Made by a program: the position numbers and the translations under genes. Below the pieces are notes generated by a model. That model was given only the letters and a program-made list of their open reading frames with translations. It was not told the DNA's origin and searched no databases. Of a stretch of DNA of 41,269 bases, positions 28,901-37,089 are shown piece by piece. The stretch is from Verrucomicrobiaceae bacterium (GTDB lineage Bacteria > Verrucomicrobiota > Verrucomicrobiia > Verrucomicrobiales > Verrucomicrobiaceae): positions 1 to 41,269 of the forward strand of contig JAEUHK010000060.1 of the NCBI GenBank assembly GCA_016795465.1, given 5' to 3'. The first letter of the stretch is position 1. Each line of letters begins with the position of its first letter.

Positions 28901-31277
28901 CGAAACCGCGACCCGCCGCGCCTTCGGGGTTCGAGCCGTCGGTGGTGTAATAAAGGAAGGCCTTGTAGCCGCCGCCGACGCTGTTCGCCTTCACCCACAT
29001 CTCATTGCGCGAGGCATCGTATTGATTGCGGGCCGGCGTGAGGTTGCCAACCGGTGCGGCGGGGTCATGATAAAGAAACGCGGCCGTGTTGGCATCGACG
29101 AACTTCGGCGCGGTGCCGTTCACGACCGTCGTGGTGGTGAAAGTCTCCGCACCTGCGCTGCCGGTGCTGTTTCTCGCCGTGTCCTGCGCCGCAAACAGCT
29201 CCGGATGCACGCGACTGATGAAATTGGGCTGCTCAAAGCCAAGGAAAGTGTCCGTCGCGATGGCCGGTGGATTGTCGCGCAGCGCAGGATCGGTATTGCC
29301 GACGGGCACCGTGCCATTCAGGTCGATGCCGCCATCGAGCTTCATCAAGACATTCGCCGTCGAGCCATCCGTGCGGGCCACAAAGCGCACGCCGCTCGTG
29401 CTTGTCACCCGCGGAACGTCCACGCTGTAAGTGTAGTCCGTCACATTCGTCTCCGGGGCCAAAATCGGCCGCGAAGCCTCCGGCAGCGTGCTGCCATTGA
29501 ATGCCTTGTCGCCATTCGGGCCGTCTTTGCGCCGCACACGCACCGTTTTGGCCTCCACGCCGTTTTCCGTGATCGTGATGGGTCTGCCGCCAAAATTCTT
29601 CCAAAGCTCGCTCGGGTCCGGATTTTTCCACGAGAACAAAAAGTAGCCGCCGGCAGGCAAAACCGTCGAAGCGAGCTCTTCTTTGAATTTGTAGAAGCCG
29701 CCGCCATACCACGAGTAGTTGTAGAGATAGGCTCCAGCCGGAAACGCGCTCGTGAAGCTCCGCGCGAGACCTTGCGAGTAGTTGTCGCTTAGCATCACGA
29801 GCAACGTCACCGCATCCGAATCGCTCATCGCGGGATTCTCGCGCTTGTCGAGACGTTCCCAGATCACCACATCGCTGTCGCTCCAGCGGCCGAGCTGATA
29901 CCCGCGGGCAAACTGCTCATGCACGTAGAGCAGATTTGGCACGCGACCATCGCCCCACTGGCCGAGGAAGCTCGTGTTGGAATGACGCGGAAACGCGCCG
30001 CCGCTCTCACCGAGCGTCTCCGCCTGATAATTCCCGTCCGTGTAGAGCAAACCGAGCCCATCACGCAGGAAGTAGAACGCATGCTGAAGCTCCTTCCGCG
30101 CCGCGTAGTCGCTGTCATGGCTCTGCGCGTGCGTCACGCCGACATTCGCCGCAAAACCGCCCGACCCCGCCCAATCGTAGCCTTGCAGGCCGTTCGATGG
30201 ATTGCCAAGGCGGCTGTTGAGCTGGCTGCGCAGGTCATTGTCCACCAAACGCATGCCCGAGTCGATGTACGGCCCGTAAGCCGGCGGCTCGCCGAGATGC
30301 TCGCCGAACATCATCGCATCATCGCGGCCCTGATAGACATTGAACACGCTGTCGCGATGATTCGGATCGCTGAAGCCGCGCGTGATGTTGAACTGACGCT
30401 GCACCTGGCCGTTGTAGCCGTAATCGGAGCTGTCCTTGTCCACGCCAAACGTCGCGCCGTAAAAATCCGCCCGCACATGCTTCACCGCATCCAGCCGAAG
30501 CCCGTCCGCCTTCGTGCGATCAATCAACCAACGCGCCGCGCGATTCAGATAGTCCTCCACCCGCTCCGAGTAGTAGCCCGAGTTCGCCTGAAGAAACTCT
30601 GTCGTGATCCCATTCCCCGGTCCAAAGCCCACATACGTTCCGTTTGGCAGGTAACAATACTGCTCCGGCCGCGTGAGATCACGGATGAAGCTGATCTTCG
30701 GTGCCGTGGAGCCCTCCGTGAGCCCAAAGTTCAAATTCGTCGTCCCCGGCTCCTGCGCGATGTCGATCAAGTCTGCCAGACCAAGGTTCTGCACCTGCCA
30801 CGCATCATTCCACGAGCGTGTGTTGTCCCACTTGCGGTAAAACCCATCCTGCGTCCGCCGCAGATGGAAATCCTCCGGCACCATGCCCGGGTAGAGATCG
30901 ATCGGCGTGTTCTCATTGAAGCCCGGCACGTCAAAAGCGCGGTGATTCATGATGTTGTCAAAATACACGCGAATCCCAAACCGATGCGCCGTCTCCACCA
31001 GCCTCAAAAGCTCCGCCTCCGTCCCATACCGCGTTCGCACCGAGTTCCGCTGATTCTTCGACCCCAGATCAAACGGATCCCACATGTCATACCCTACCGA
31101 AAGCCCGCCGGAACCTTTCGTCGGCGGTGGCAGCCACAACGACGTATAACCCGCCTCCGCCAGCTCCGGCATCTTCGCCGTGATCTCCGCCCACGACGTA
31201 TTGAAATACTGCAGCATCGTCTCCGCGCGGAGCGACACAGCAAACAGCATCAGGAAAACAAAAAGGAAGCGAGGCAT
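22950..31277 (-). CDS. Giant secreted GH13 protein with calcium-binding repeats and a GH57-like region, 2775 aa
   Basis: Signal peptide MPRFLFVFLMLFAVSLRA. The GH13 domain follows directly: region I VYFDNIMNHR (about 103-112), region II DGLRLDAVKH (about 258-267), region III MMFGEHLGE (about 325-333), region IV QSHDSDY (about 385-391); all catalytic acids are present. Residues about 600-1320 are beta-sandwich-like. Acidic calcium-binding repeats fill about 1324-1676. A DOMON/glucodextranase-C-like segment (about 1706-1906, with AIDDLIMLDEYNGDGT) precedes a GH57-like region (about 1960-2250, with GTVRFTGTTYGGHILPYFP). The tail is a DxDxDG hinge plus a beta domain ending FYRVEVRLVMP. Likely role: extracellular alpha-glucan degradation. 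It starts 18 bp after the sugar dehydrogenase gene, so the two form an operon. Confidence 0.88.
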   Translation of the reverse strand: MPRFLFVFLMLFAVSLRAETMLQYFNTSWAEITAKMPELAEAGYTSLWLPPPTKGSGGLSVGYDMWDPFDLGSKNQRNSVRTRYGTEAELLRLVETAHRFGIRVYFDNIMNHRAFDVPGFNENTPIDLYPGMVPEDFHLRRTQDGFYRKWDNTRSWNDAWQVQNLGLADLIDIAQEPGTTNLNFGLTEGSTAPKISFIRDLTRPEQYCYLPNGTYVGFGPGNGITTEFLQANSGYYSERVEDYLNRAARWLIDRTKADGLRLDAVKHVRADFYGATFGVDKDSSDYGYNGQVQRQFNITRGFSDPNHRDSVFNVYQGRDDAMMFGEHLGEPPAYGPYIDSGMRLVDNDLRSQLNSRLGNPSNGLQGYDWAGSGGFAANVGVTHAQSHDSDYAARKELQHAFYFLRDGLGLLYTDGNYQAETLGESGGAFPRHSNTSFLGQWGDGRVPNLLYVHEQFARGYQLGRWSDSDVVIWERLDKRENPAMSDSDAVTLLVMLSDNYSQGLARSFTSAFPAGAYLYNYSWYGGGFYKFKEELASTVLPAGGYFLFSWKNPDPSELWKNFGGRPITITENGVEAKTVRVRRKDGPNGDKAFNGSTLPEASRPILAPETNVTDYTYSVDVPRVTSTSGVRFVARTDGSTANVLMKLDGGIDLNGTVPVGNTDPALRDNPPAIATDTFLGFEQPNFISRVHPELFAAQDTARNSTGSAGAETFTTTTVVNGTAPKFVDANTAAFLYHDPAAPVGNLTPARNQYDASRNEMWVKANSVGGGYKAFLYYTTDGSNPEGAAGRGFGTTKVVEMNYRHNDDSGASDWWSAVPLPGDFTATSKYKIGMAKDANDPWWPGNAAAVTRKQKMMTTFETNALNLATLNIRPHNDYGVSQTGLSEGMHVIRARAFLQRGGQASIYNTFTQSFYYDAQRPLGEVRFPAADNDTVGGSEYGVVVRTDPSVTEVWYHIDDNSASNDDTITRSQNGNGGGFEPFTDSNRNGTRDSTETFTDLDEDGVWDSSIGTSWVKATEVTPSVEPTNVSYTKEWRFNYANIPADGTATIKVRLRELSSAGFKDFALSDVNGHYTTVNRVVNCAGPNIRMFVAWPPNDGDLVGAGYVMKVYFSKSLADGLTSTQLRDRFTIRIGSSETNQYTSYARDLYAINYDETADYHALAFTLPNLYNDQPDYLHRIEVTHDRPSPNPDLLATRLVKAEPSITPRISIVNPPELDSTGKPFEIVLPDVASPTADQRKFTIRVSTSVAADSVVLNVNNGPMTLSGPTTTIDGNNKLWEWTWSAMQQGEFQFTATVFDNGNENHETRNARVFFRQVVPASAADPDDDDDGLLDGDEGTATPLPNGFPSTDPRYKPNAEQWTNGEVHVANAFGKSDPRNPDTDGDGLPDALEVGWRLALTVGEAFADTGFGSPLAGAGNGVFDWTDTNNNGAHDVGEASESFTDADSDGRYDFGTILSADTNGDGVTNFRGDIDPPFFNTLDNLNKVPGVNTAAEGGDRSRLLRGSTTKPDDPDSDDDGIKDGIEDANKNGWLDGDGASIAPGDAPTTARNWPNKVRDPGETWTETDPNNADTDGDGARDGTGEDKNGNGLIDGDTNNDRVWTAGEIWSETDPLKIDTDGDGLTDGWEIRYGLDPLDNGTLSLRNGTALASNGPAGDPDSDGFSNLQELTNGTNPMEPNNVTPPPPGQIVIGPQTPTITVGAVTNTREFTDWAIDDLIMLDEYNGDGTNNQGTDIYRANDGFDSSRDLVAFYAHDGGAVVNGGDGLFYFRADFQDLKALAEEGNLDLYVVIDFNSPTIGESALPDSIDTRTNMKWEVCVAAYSTDNGAVYVDTNIASNSTSINQDLTPFGVVRRSQAEADGFKKSWYSRQFDAVEFSISRKALLDAGWNGDASTLNYQVFTTKDGTQNTPTRGAGDLAGRSDIRDSMLDDWIASDHWRAQTEIAGAGSVLRAWFGPSGTNDKWRRVKVASFIQENRPLMAGNEIQTLINNGAGGGWYRPLDVHQAYSAPMALNITPVMAHAIQWAKVDPAVNKPWRDGPAFNTRLDQMGALGTVRFTGTTYGGHILPYFPTSYNVTNLADARTAMAIIFHANPLVVPAPELSIEDQSYEDFKAANYFFTIVEQTRHLEKWFGRTSALGNDGYRLNRIRGVKTFAISDQATQFRFQNTDNGLHTSLRELLNRKARSATQDQVVILGSGWTDFTSKASADAYDINIAWMASRPWIQITTPEAIAAGEVDSNRDGTPEAWPFVERGTPALPLVSKDFVHYATQENYDNWYFGQSGREEGLNGKIFNVRPTVPLPAAFSQVGVSGLVNNAWTAGTTLAVAEPNLGFLTRNAFHASMWLTAFHDQPTADLSKYSTGDYIYPDTSNNNLAGFSKAAQSQFRWAAVYKRVSQWAASAATLANSSSTSAEDADLDGENEYLLFNDRVFAMFERIGGRMTCAFVRDLSSGRVLQVAGNPHSYSGFETEEEGAVNVINGAVGSYRTSGFKDWYFGSINYNNDLYVAAATTNGFTFTSSDGKIAKTITLAARANALRANYALFGPESTLYQRHGLNPHLQNLLFKGQTHLSNISNTGGIVSLTNYAPDATVRAYLRSITATTYNPGAIDDDPVTQFDTLNMRNQAQTQQIELALTNGATFDLGFETGVTLSESTDGDSLPDAWEAANNLNNTDGTGANGNTGNADGDRYDNLSEFIFGLSPSQSDNYQPQVIKATTGFDVTFPTIPDRWYRVFASDTLSTWTPIGTDHLGTGSTITVNDPTALPARFYRVEVRLVMP
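26250..27310 (-). repeat. Tandem thrombospondin-3-like calcium-binding repeats
   Basis: Protein-level repeats in the giant GH13 protein with cores such as DPDDDDDGLLDGDEG, DTDGDGLPDALEVG, DSDDDGIKDGIED, DTDGDGARDG, DTDGDGLTDGWE and DPDSDGFSNLQE. The repeated DNA words reflect this coding and are not a separate DNA element. In such proteins these segments form rigid Ca2+-dependent spacers. Confidence 0.85.
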
Positions 31278-31295
31278 GAGCTTTGAAGGTGCGTG

Positions 31296-34200
31296 TTACT
31301 GCTCCTCCACCTTGAGGCGGAAGTAGCGCATCGGGCCGTCGATGGGGGCGGTGAGGGTGCGGGTGCTGCCGGAGGCGCTTGGCGTGCCGTTGTTGCCGGG
31401 AATGTCCCACAAGGTCCAGTTCGTGAGGTTGGTGCTGGTTTCCACCCAGGTCCGACGGCCGGGCAGGTTCGGAAATTGAATACTGAGGTTTGTGCTGCCG
31501 GTGCTGAAGAGTGGCTGAAGCGTGGAGTTGCCGCTCAAGGGCAGCGTTTGACCGAGGAACTCGTTGTAGTTCGTGACGCCATCACCATCCGCGTCGGCGC
31601 TGGGATCACCGGCGGGGCTCGATGAGCTGCCAAACTGGGCGAGACGCCATTCGGCGTAGGTTTGGCGGCTGGCCATGCTGTTGATCCAGTCCATGACGAC
31701 TTGGGTGCCTTCGGGATCGATGACGGCGCTACCGAGCGGAGGCATGCGGGTGTAGCCGCCGCTGGCGCTGAGGCGGTTCCAGATGACGGATTTGTCGTTG
31801 AAGCCACGCACGAGGGCTTTGTGGTCGCCGGCTTGCACATTGCCGACGTGGGCGTCGATCATCGTGGTTTGGGTCAAAGAAAGCTCGGGGCGCATGTCGA
31901 AGGCGCCGATGCCGGTGCCGCCGGTTTGGTGGCAATACGAGCAATTCACGGCGAGCCAGCTTCGCGCACGCGTTTCGAGCGTGGCGCTGGTGTCGGTGGG
32001 TGTGTGATACTTCGGCAGGGTGTGGAATTGCGTCGGCGCATTGCTGAAGTAGCCGGCGTTGGCCATGAGTTCGAGGTAGTTGCCGGTTTGACCGCCGAGC
32101 GTGCCGGTGCGGTTGAGTTGTCGCGTTTCAAAGCTGAGGCCGTGACCACCCTGCGGCGTGTGGCAGGCGAGACACTCGCTGCGACTGGGGATGCGCCAGT
32201 GCTGCACGGTGTTGTTGCCGTTGATGACGACGTTCATGTCGAAGTCGTCGCCGCCATCGGCCACGAGGAAGGCTTCGGTGCCGTCATTGTTCCAGCGATA
32301 ACTCACACCATAGCTGCCGGTGGCGTTGATCATCAAAAGACGAGTTTCGAGTCGCTTTTTGGTGGCCGGATTGCCGCGCGTCATCTCGTAGTCGAAGTGT
32401 TTGATGAACAACGCGCCCTGCGGCAGCGACCAGTTGCCATCCTGCACGAAGCCGAAGGTGTCAGAGCCATTCGGCAGCATGAACCAGCGGCTCTTGATCG
32501 CGTAATCGCTCCAAAACGGCAGATTGATGTCGTAGCGCTCGATGCCGGGATTGAAGCTCAAATCGCTGATGTCGGCAAAAAGGCCGGTGTCGCTCAATTT
32601 GGCCGGGAAAGTCGTATCGACGGTCTGCGACACGAGACGGCGCACTTTGCCGTCGCCGTAGTCGAGCATCAAAATGTCGCCATTCGCCGGATCAGGGTCG
32701 AGCATGAAGGCGACGACGCCCGCTTCGCCGGTGATGCGCTCCACGGTGGGCGGATTGGCACCATTTCGCGTGAGCGACCAGATGTGACCGCTGACGAAGT
32801 CGCCAAAAATGTACTTCCCGACCAGCGCGGGATATTTGGAGCCGCGATAAACGAAGCCGCCAGTGACGCTGCGTCCTTCCAGAGCACCGCCGCCGTGGAA
32901 ATAGGTCCAAAGCGGCGCGATGGGGTTGAAACCGACCGGCGGATTCGCGCGCGTGCCGGCCGCGTTGCCCTCGAGGTAGCTCCAGCCGAAATTTCCACCG
33001 GGCGTGACGACATCGACCTCCTCCCACAAATCCAAGCCGACATCCGCGGCCCACATCTCGCCGTTTTGCGTATCCCACGAGAACTGCCACGGATTGCGGA
33101 AACCGATGGCGTAGATCTCCGTGCGCAGCGTGCCGGTCAAAGCGAGGCCGTTGAAGCTCGTCGCGCCGATGAAGGGATTGTTCGCGGGCACTTTGAAGAA
33201 GGCCTTGTTCGAGTCCGCGGGGTTCGGCACGATGCCGCTGTGCGCATTCGGCTCCAGATTGGCAGGCAGGCGATCCACATCGATGCGGAAAATGCCGCCC
33301 CAGAAGCTCTTGTCGATGAACTGCGCAAAGTTGTTGCTGTCGTTGAGGCCGCCGGCATCGCCCGCGGACCAGTAGAAGTAACCATCGGGTCCGAAACGGC
33401 AGGAGTCGATGTTGTGAATCGTGGATGGATTCGGGATCGAGATGAAGGGCTGCTCGCTGGCGAGATCGCCGAGATCGAGATTGCCATTCACCGCCGTGAA
33501 GCGAGAAACGCGGGCAAAGTCGGCGTTCGAGATGCGCAGGTTGTAGGTGACGAAGAACTGCCGGTTCGTGGCGAACTGCGGATGCAGCGCGATGCCTTTG
33601 AGGCCCATTTCATTGCCATCATCATACACGGGCAGCGTCATGAAGAGCGTGCGGTTCGGCGTGGCGCTGTGGATGTTGTCGATGAGCCAGATCTGGCCGT
33701 TGCGCTGCCCCACGAGCACCTTGTTCGGATTGCCCGGCACATGCGTCATGCAGCTCGGCGCGGTGAAATTCAGACCCGGCGTTGAATCGACCACCGCGAG
33801 GCCCGTGGCAGGCGGCGTGAGCGGCACGATGCTCGTTGTGTTCGCGAGGCGCAGCGCGGAGGTGAAGGTGTAAGTCACCGTCGTCGGCGCAGACTCGCCA
33901 TTCGTGCCCACAAGCTTGTAGGTCAGCGAATCACTCGCCGGTGTGCCGGTGGTGTGCTCATAAAAAATGCGCCCGCTGCTATCCACGCTGGCTGTGCCAT
34001 TGCTCGGCGGTGTCACGATGACCACGCTGCCGACACCGGCATCGTTTTTGCGCACATCGAGCAGCGCCTTCTTCGTGTGACGCATCGTGATGGCATCCGG
34101 GAAGGCCGTGGGCGTTCCGAGAGCGCTCTGCATCGCCCGCCAGCTCGTGGTGACGGCGAGATTGTCCCAATGCGTGTCCCCATCCGCGCTGGAGGCCAAG

Positions 34201-36923
34201 CGCACGCCCGTGATCCAATTCGTGCCGGTGTAGGCTCGCTCGGCAGCGATGGTATTCGCACTTTCCGGCTGCGAGAGGTCGGGATTCACCCACAGCACGG
34301 CTTTGTTCGCCACAAAGTCGAGTTTCGCCACGATCGTGTAGTCCGTGCCCGCTACTGGAGCCGTGCCTGAGTAGGTGTGACCCGTGGCGAGATCATGAAT
34401 CGCAAACTCGCGCACATTCGACGCCGGATTCTCGGCAAACGGCACACCGAAAAGGAAACGCTCGGTGCCGAAATCGTAGAGACTCAGCCCGCCCCAGCTC
34501 ACGCCGGCATCGCGACGCATGTCCACACGCACATACACCGCCTTCGCGGCGGAGGTGTCGGCATCGTTGATCGCTCCATCAGCCTCCACGCCGTTGAAAG
34601 TGCGCAACGCGCCCGCATTCCAGGTGCGCAGCGTGTTGTTGAAAATGTAGGGCGAGTTGAACTCGTGCCTCCAAGCCGAAGGATCATTCGAATCGACCGG
34701 ACCAAAGGTGTTTTGGAAATCCCAGCCCGTGCCGCCTTGCTGCAATGCGATGGGACCATCGCCATAAGTGAACGTGTCTGTGCCGATCACGAGATCACCG
34801 CCGCTCGCTGCTGTCGGTGATGGATACGTCGGCGTGACAACGGCATTCCAACTCGTGCCGACGATCAATTTGTCCCAATACGTCGGCGAATCGCCACCCG
34901 AGCCGAAACGAAGCGCCGAGTGCGCATTCGTGAAGGCCAGCGTCGCATTTGGCGAGCCCGGTTCGCCGCCCGTGAGGCTCGGATTCACATACAGCGACGC
35001 AAAACCGGTCGTGTAGTCCACTTTGGCGATGATCTGATACTTCGTGCCCGCCACTGGTGCGATGCCCGTGTAGTTCCACTGATTCGCGCCGAGATTGTGA
35101 ATGCCAATCTCGCGACGGTTATTGGCCGGATTTTGCGCAAACGGAACGCCGAACATGAGTCGCTCGTTGTTGCCATCGTAGAGGCTTAAGCCGCTCCAGG
35201 AGACGTTGTCGGCGCTGCGCTGCATCTCGAAGCGGTAGTACACGACCTTGTAATTCGACGCCGCGGCATTGCTGAAGCTGCCATCCGCCTCCGGCGTCTC
35301 GAATTCGCGTTTCGCGCTGCTGTTCCAGGTCGTGAGACGCTTCGAGAAGATGTAAGGCCAGCCTTCGACGTTGTCCCAATTGCTCGGCGTCTGCGTGCGA
35401 CCAATGAAGGCGTTGTTCGTGGTGCTGTTGTCAAAGTCCCAGCCGAATCCGCTGCTCTGACCGACCACATTGCCGTTGTCATAATCGAAGTCCTCGCGGG
35501 CGATGATCACATCCGCGCCGCTCACCGGCGTGCTGACCGGATACGCCGCCTGAATCGCACCCCAACTCGTGCCCACCGCGAGATCGTCCCAAGTCGTCGC
35601 GCCACTGCCGCCGCTGCCAAGACGCACCGCGGTGTTCCAATTGTCGCTCTGCCACGGCCGCGTCGCATTCGGTGGACCTTCCGGCTGCGTGAGCTCCGGA
35701 TTCACCCACAGGCTCAGCTTGTCGTTCGCGTAGTCGATCTTCGCCACGATCGTGAACTCCGTCGTTCCATTGTCCACCGTCGGCACACCCGAATAGGTCA
35801 CGCCATTTTGCCCGATGATGAACTCACGCACGCCGCTCGCCGGATTCACCGCGTCCTGCACGCCGAAGAAGATGCGCTCGTTGTTGAAATCAAACATGCT
35901 CACCCCACCCCAGGTCGCTCCCGCGGCCCGCGTCATCTTCACACGGTAATAAACCTGCTTGTAGCGGATGCCGCCCGTCTCACTCACCGCGCCATCGCCT
36001 TCATTGGGGAAGCCAAACTCACGCTTCGCCGCCGAATCCATTGTCGTGAGCTTGTTCGTCGCGATCGTGGCCGTGCCAAACACATTGTCCCACGTCGAAA
36101 CACCCTCGCGGCGAAAGCCCACGAAGCCATCGCCGTCCTGATTGTCGAAATCCCAGTTCACGCCGCCATTCCGACCCGCGATGCTGCCATTCGCATAGGT
36201 GAACGAGTCACTGCCGATCAGGATGTCCTGCCCGAGAGCGGCCACGGGATTCGGATCAGGCAAAGTGGCGAGCTGAATGCGAAAGCGGTCCAACGCGACA
36301 CCATCCTCGCGAGCGACGATGCGCAGCGTGTAGATGCCGCTGCTCGGAATGGTGAAGGTCATCGCGTTTTGCGCGGGCGTGGCCACATTCACCTCCGCTT
36401 CGCCGGTGCCATCCCAGCCCTGCTGGCCGAAATCCGACGTGGTGTGGCTAAAGTCCTCATACCAGTCCGCATGCGTGCCACCGATGCCGTCCGCGAGCTC
36501 GACGATGCCCGCGTAAATCGAGTCCGAGGAGCCGTCATGGCCGTCCCAGCGCAGGTAGAGCCGGTAAGTGCCCGGCACGGTGAACTGCACCGAGTAGTCG
36601 ATACTCGGCCCGCTGCCCGCGCCGCTGAAAGGCACGCTGCCCGGCCCATTGTCCGGCTGCGCCTGCATGAAAAGGCCGCCGCTCGCATTCTCAAACGTCA
36701 CACCGGATGGCACGACGGCATTCGTCGGCGCTTCGAGCCATTGATCGCCATTTCCGGTGGCTCTGGCGTGGTAGTTTTCTGCCTCGCCCGTCACGACGCC
36801 ATTCGTCACAACATAAGGCGATGTCGGCGGCAGCAGCCCGGCGAAAGCCGGCGTGAAAGCGAGGCTGCAGGCGAGTAACGCACGGCAGGCCTGGCGCAGT
36901 CCTGGAAGGGGGGAACAGGTCAC
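31296..36923 (-). CDS. Secreted PQQ-type sugar dehydrogenase fused to LamG-like repeats and a diheme cytochrome
   Basis: About 1875 residues. GTG 36923 (MTCSPLPGLRQACRALL...) gives a signal peptide; the frame is open to a TTG at 37013, so the start is uncertain. Domains: a carbohydrate-binding-like module (about 30-225), three LamG-like repeats (235-931), then a six-bladed soluble-glucose-dehydrogenase-like propeller (about 1044-1428) with LVGQRNGQIWLID, GLKGIALHPQF and CRFGPDGYFYWSAGD. Next comes a region like SO2930-type diheme cytochromes (INLPFWSDYAIKSRWFMLP) with heme motifs CLACH (1584-1588) and CSYCH (1661-1665) and a likely Met ligand in TRMPPLG. The tail has a DADGDGVTNYNEF hinge and beta domain. 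Predicted role: oxidise an extracellular sugar and pass electrons through its own hemes. First gene of an operon with the giant GH13. Confidence 0.85.
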   Translation of the reverse strand: MTCSPLPGLRQACRALLACSLAFTPAFAGLLPPTSPYVVTNGVVTGEAENYHARATGNGDQWLEAPTNAVVPSGVTFENASGGLFMQAQPDNGPGSVPFSGAGSGPSIDYSVQFTVPGTYRLYLRWDGHDGSSDSIYAGIVELADGIGGTHADWYEDFSHTTSDFGQQGWDGTGEAEVNVATPAQNAMTFTIPSSGIYTLRIVAREDGVALDRFRIQLATLPDPNPVAALGQDILIGSDSFTYANGSIAGRNGGVNWDFDNQDGDGFVGFRREGVSTWDNVFGTATIATNKLTTMDSAAKREFGFPNEGDGAVSETGGIRYKQVYYRVKMTRAAGATWGGVSMFDFNNERIFFGVQDAVNPASGVREFIIGQNGVTYSGVPTVDNGTTEFTIVAKIDYANDKLSLWVNPELTQPEGPPNATRPWQSDNWNTAVRLGSGGSGATTWDDLAVGTSWGAIQAAYPVSTPVSGADVIIAREDFDYDNGNVVGQSSGFGWDFDNSTTNNAFIGRTQTPSNWDNVEGWPYIFSKRLTTWNSSAKREFETPEADGSFSNAAASNYKVVYYRFEMQRSADNVSWSGLSLYDGNNERLMFGVPFAQNPANNRREIGIHNLGANQWNYTGIAPVAGTKYQIIAKVDYTTGFASLYVNPSLTGGEPGSPNATLAFTNAHSALRFGSGGDSPTYWDKLIVGTSWNAVVTPTYPSPTAASGGDLVIGTDTFTYGDGPIALQQGGTGWDFQNTFGPVDSNDPSAWRHEFNSPYIFNNTLRTWNAGALRTFNGVEADGAINDADTSAAKAVYVRVDMRRDAGVSWGGLSLYDFGTERFLFGVPFAENPASNVREFAIHDLATGHTYSGTAPVAGTDYTIVAKLDFVANKAVLWVNPDLSQPESANTIAAERAYTGTNWITGVRLASSADGDTHWDNLAVTTSWRAMQSALGTPTAFPDAITMRHTKKALLDVRKNDAGVGSVVIVTPPSNGTASVDSSGRIFYEHTTGTPASDSLTYKLVGTNGESAPTTVTYTFTSALRLANTTSIVPLTPPATGLAVVDSTPGLNFTAPSCMTHVPGNPNKVLVGQRNGQIWLIDNIHSATPNRTLFMTLPVYDDGNEMGLKGIALHPQFATNRQFFVTYNLRISNADFARVSRFTAVNGNLDLGDLASEQPFISIPNPSTIHNIDSCRFGPDGYFYWSAGDAGGLNDSNNFAQFIDKSFWGGIFRIDVDRLPANLEPNAHSGIVPNPADSNKAFFKVPANNPFIGATSFNGLALTGTLRTEIYAIGFRNPWQFSWDTQNGEMWAADVGLDLWEEVDVVTPGGNFGWSYLEGNAAGTRANPPVGFNPIAPLWTYFHGGGALEGRSVTGGFVYRGSKYPALVGKYIFGDFVSGHIWSLTRNGANPPTVERITGEAGVVAFMLDPDPANGDILMLDYGDGKVRRLVSQTVDTTFPAKLSDTGLFADISDLSFNPGIERYDINLPFWSDYAIKSRWFMLPNGSDTFGFVQDGNWSLPQGALFIKHFDYEMTRGNPATKKRLETRLLMINATGSYGVSYRWNNDGTEAFLVADGGDDFDMNVVINGNNTVQHWRIPSRSECLACHTPQGGHGLSFETRQLNRTGTLGGQTGNYLELMANAGYFSNAPTQFHTLPKYHTPTDTSATLETRARSWLAVNCSYCHQTGGTGIGAFDMRPELSLTQTTMIDAHVGNVQAGDHKALVRGFNDKSVIWNRLSASGGYTRMPPLGSAVIDPEGTQVVMDWINSMASRQTYAEWRLAQFGSSSSPAGDPSADADGDGVTNYNEFLGQTLPLSGNSTLQPLFSTGSTNLSIQFPNLPGRRTWVETSTNLTNWTLWDIPGNNGTPSASGSTRTLTAPIDGPMRYFRLKVEEQ
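34130..36220 (-). repeat. Three tandem LamG-like protein repeats of about 220 residues
   Basis: Repeat starts are near 36220, 35510 and 34790. Each has an F-Y/D-YxxG opening, a GWDF/NWDF block, LTTW or LRTW, a long strand such as YKQVYYRVKM, WGGLSLYD, RxxFGV, IVAKxDxxxxxxxLWVNP and a closing WDxLxVxTSW. The pattern matches laminin-G/concanavalin-like beta-sandwiches, here probably substrate- or matrix-binding. Confidence 0.8.
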
Positions 36924-37089
36924 GACAAGAAGGTGGGGGTTGGGTGGATTTGACCATGCCCGCAACTCCGCCCGGGACGAGGAGCTTCTTGGGCCATTCG
37001 GGGGACAAACCAACGTGTCTGTTCTACCAAATTTCGAACTCAGATGTCACTTAGATAAATGAACAATTCGCGATGGCCTCTGGCACGCT
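36924..37089. promoter_or_regulatory. Divergent control region between the dehydrogenase operon and the two-component system
   Basis: 166 bp. It contains GTTC-(10 bp)-GAAC, with TTCGAA at 37033-37038, and a -10-like TAGATAAAT (37052-37060) ahead of the kinase gene. Position makes it the natural target of the adjacent NarL-type regulator. No -35 box is convincing. Confidence 0.35.

Noticed and set aside
36924..37013. Extension of the sugar dehydrogenase to a TTG at 37013
   Set aside because: It adds a Pro/Ser/Arg-rich stretch before the signal peptide; the GTG at 36923 is preferred, though not certain.
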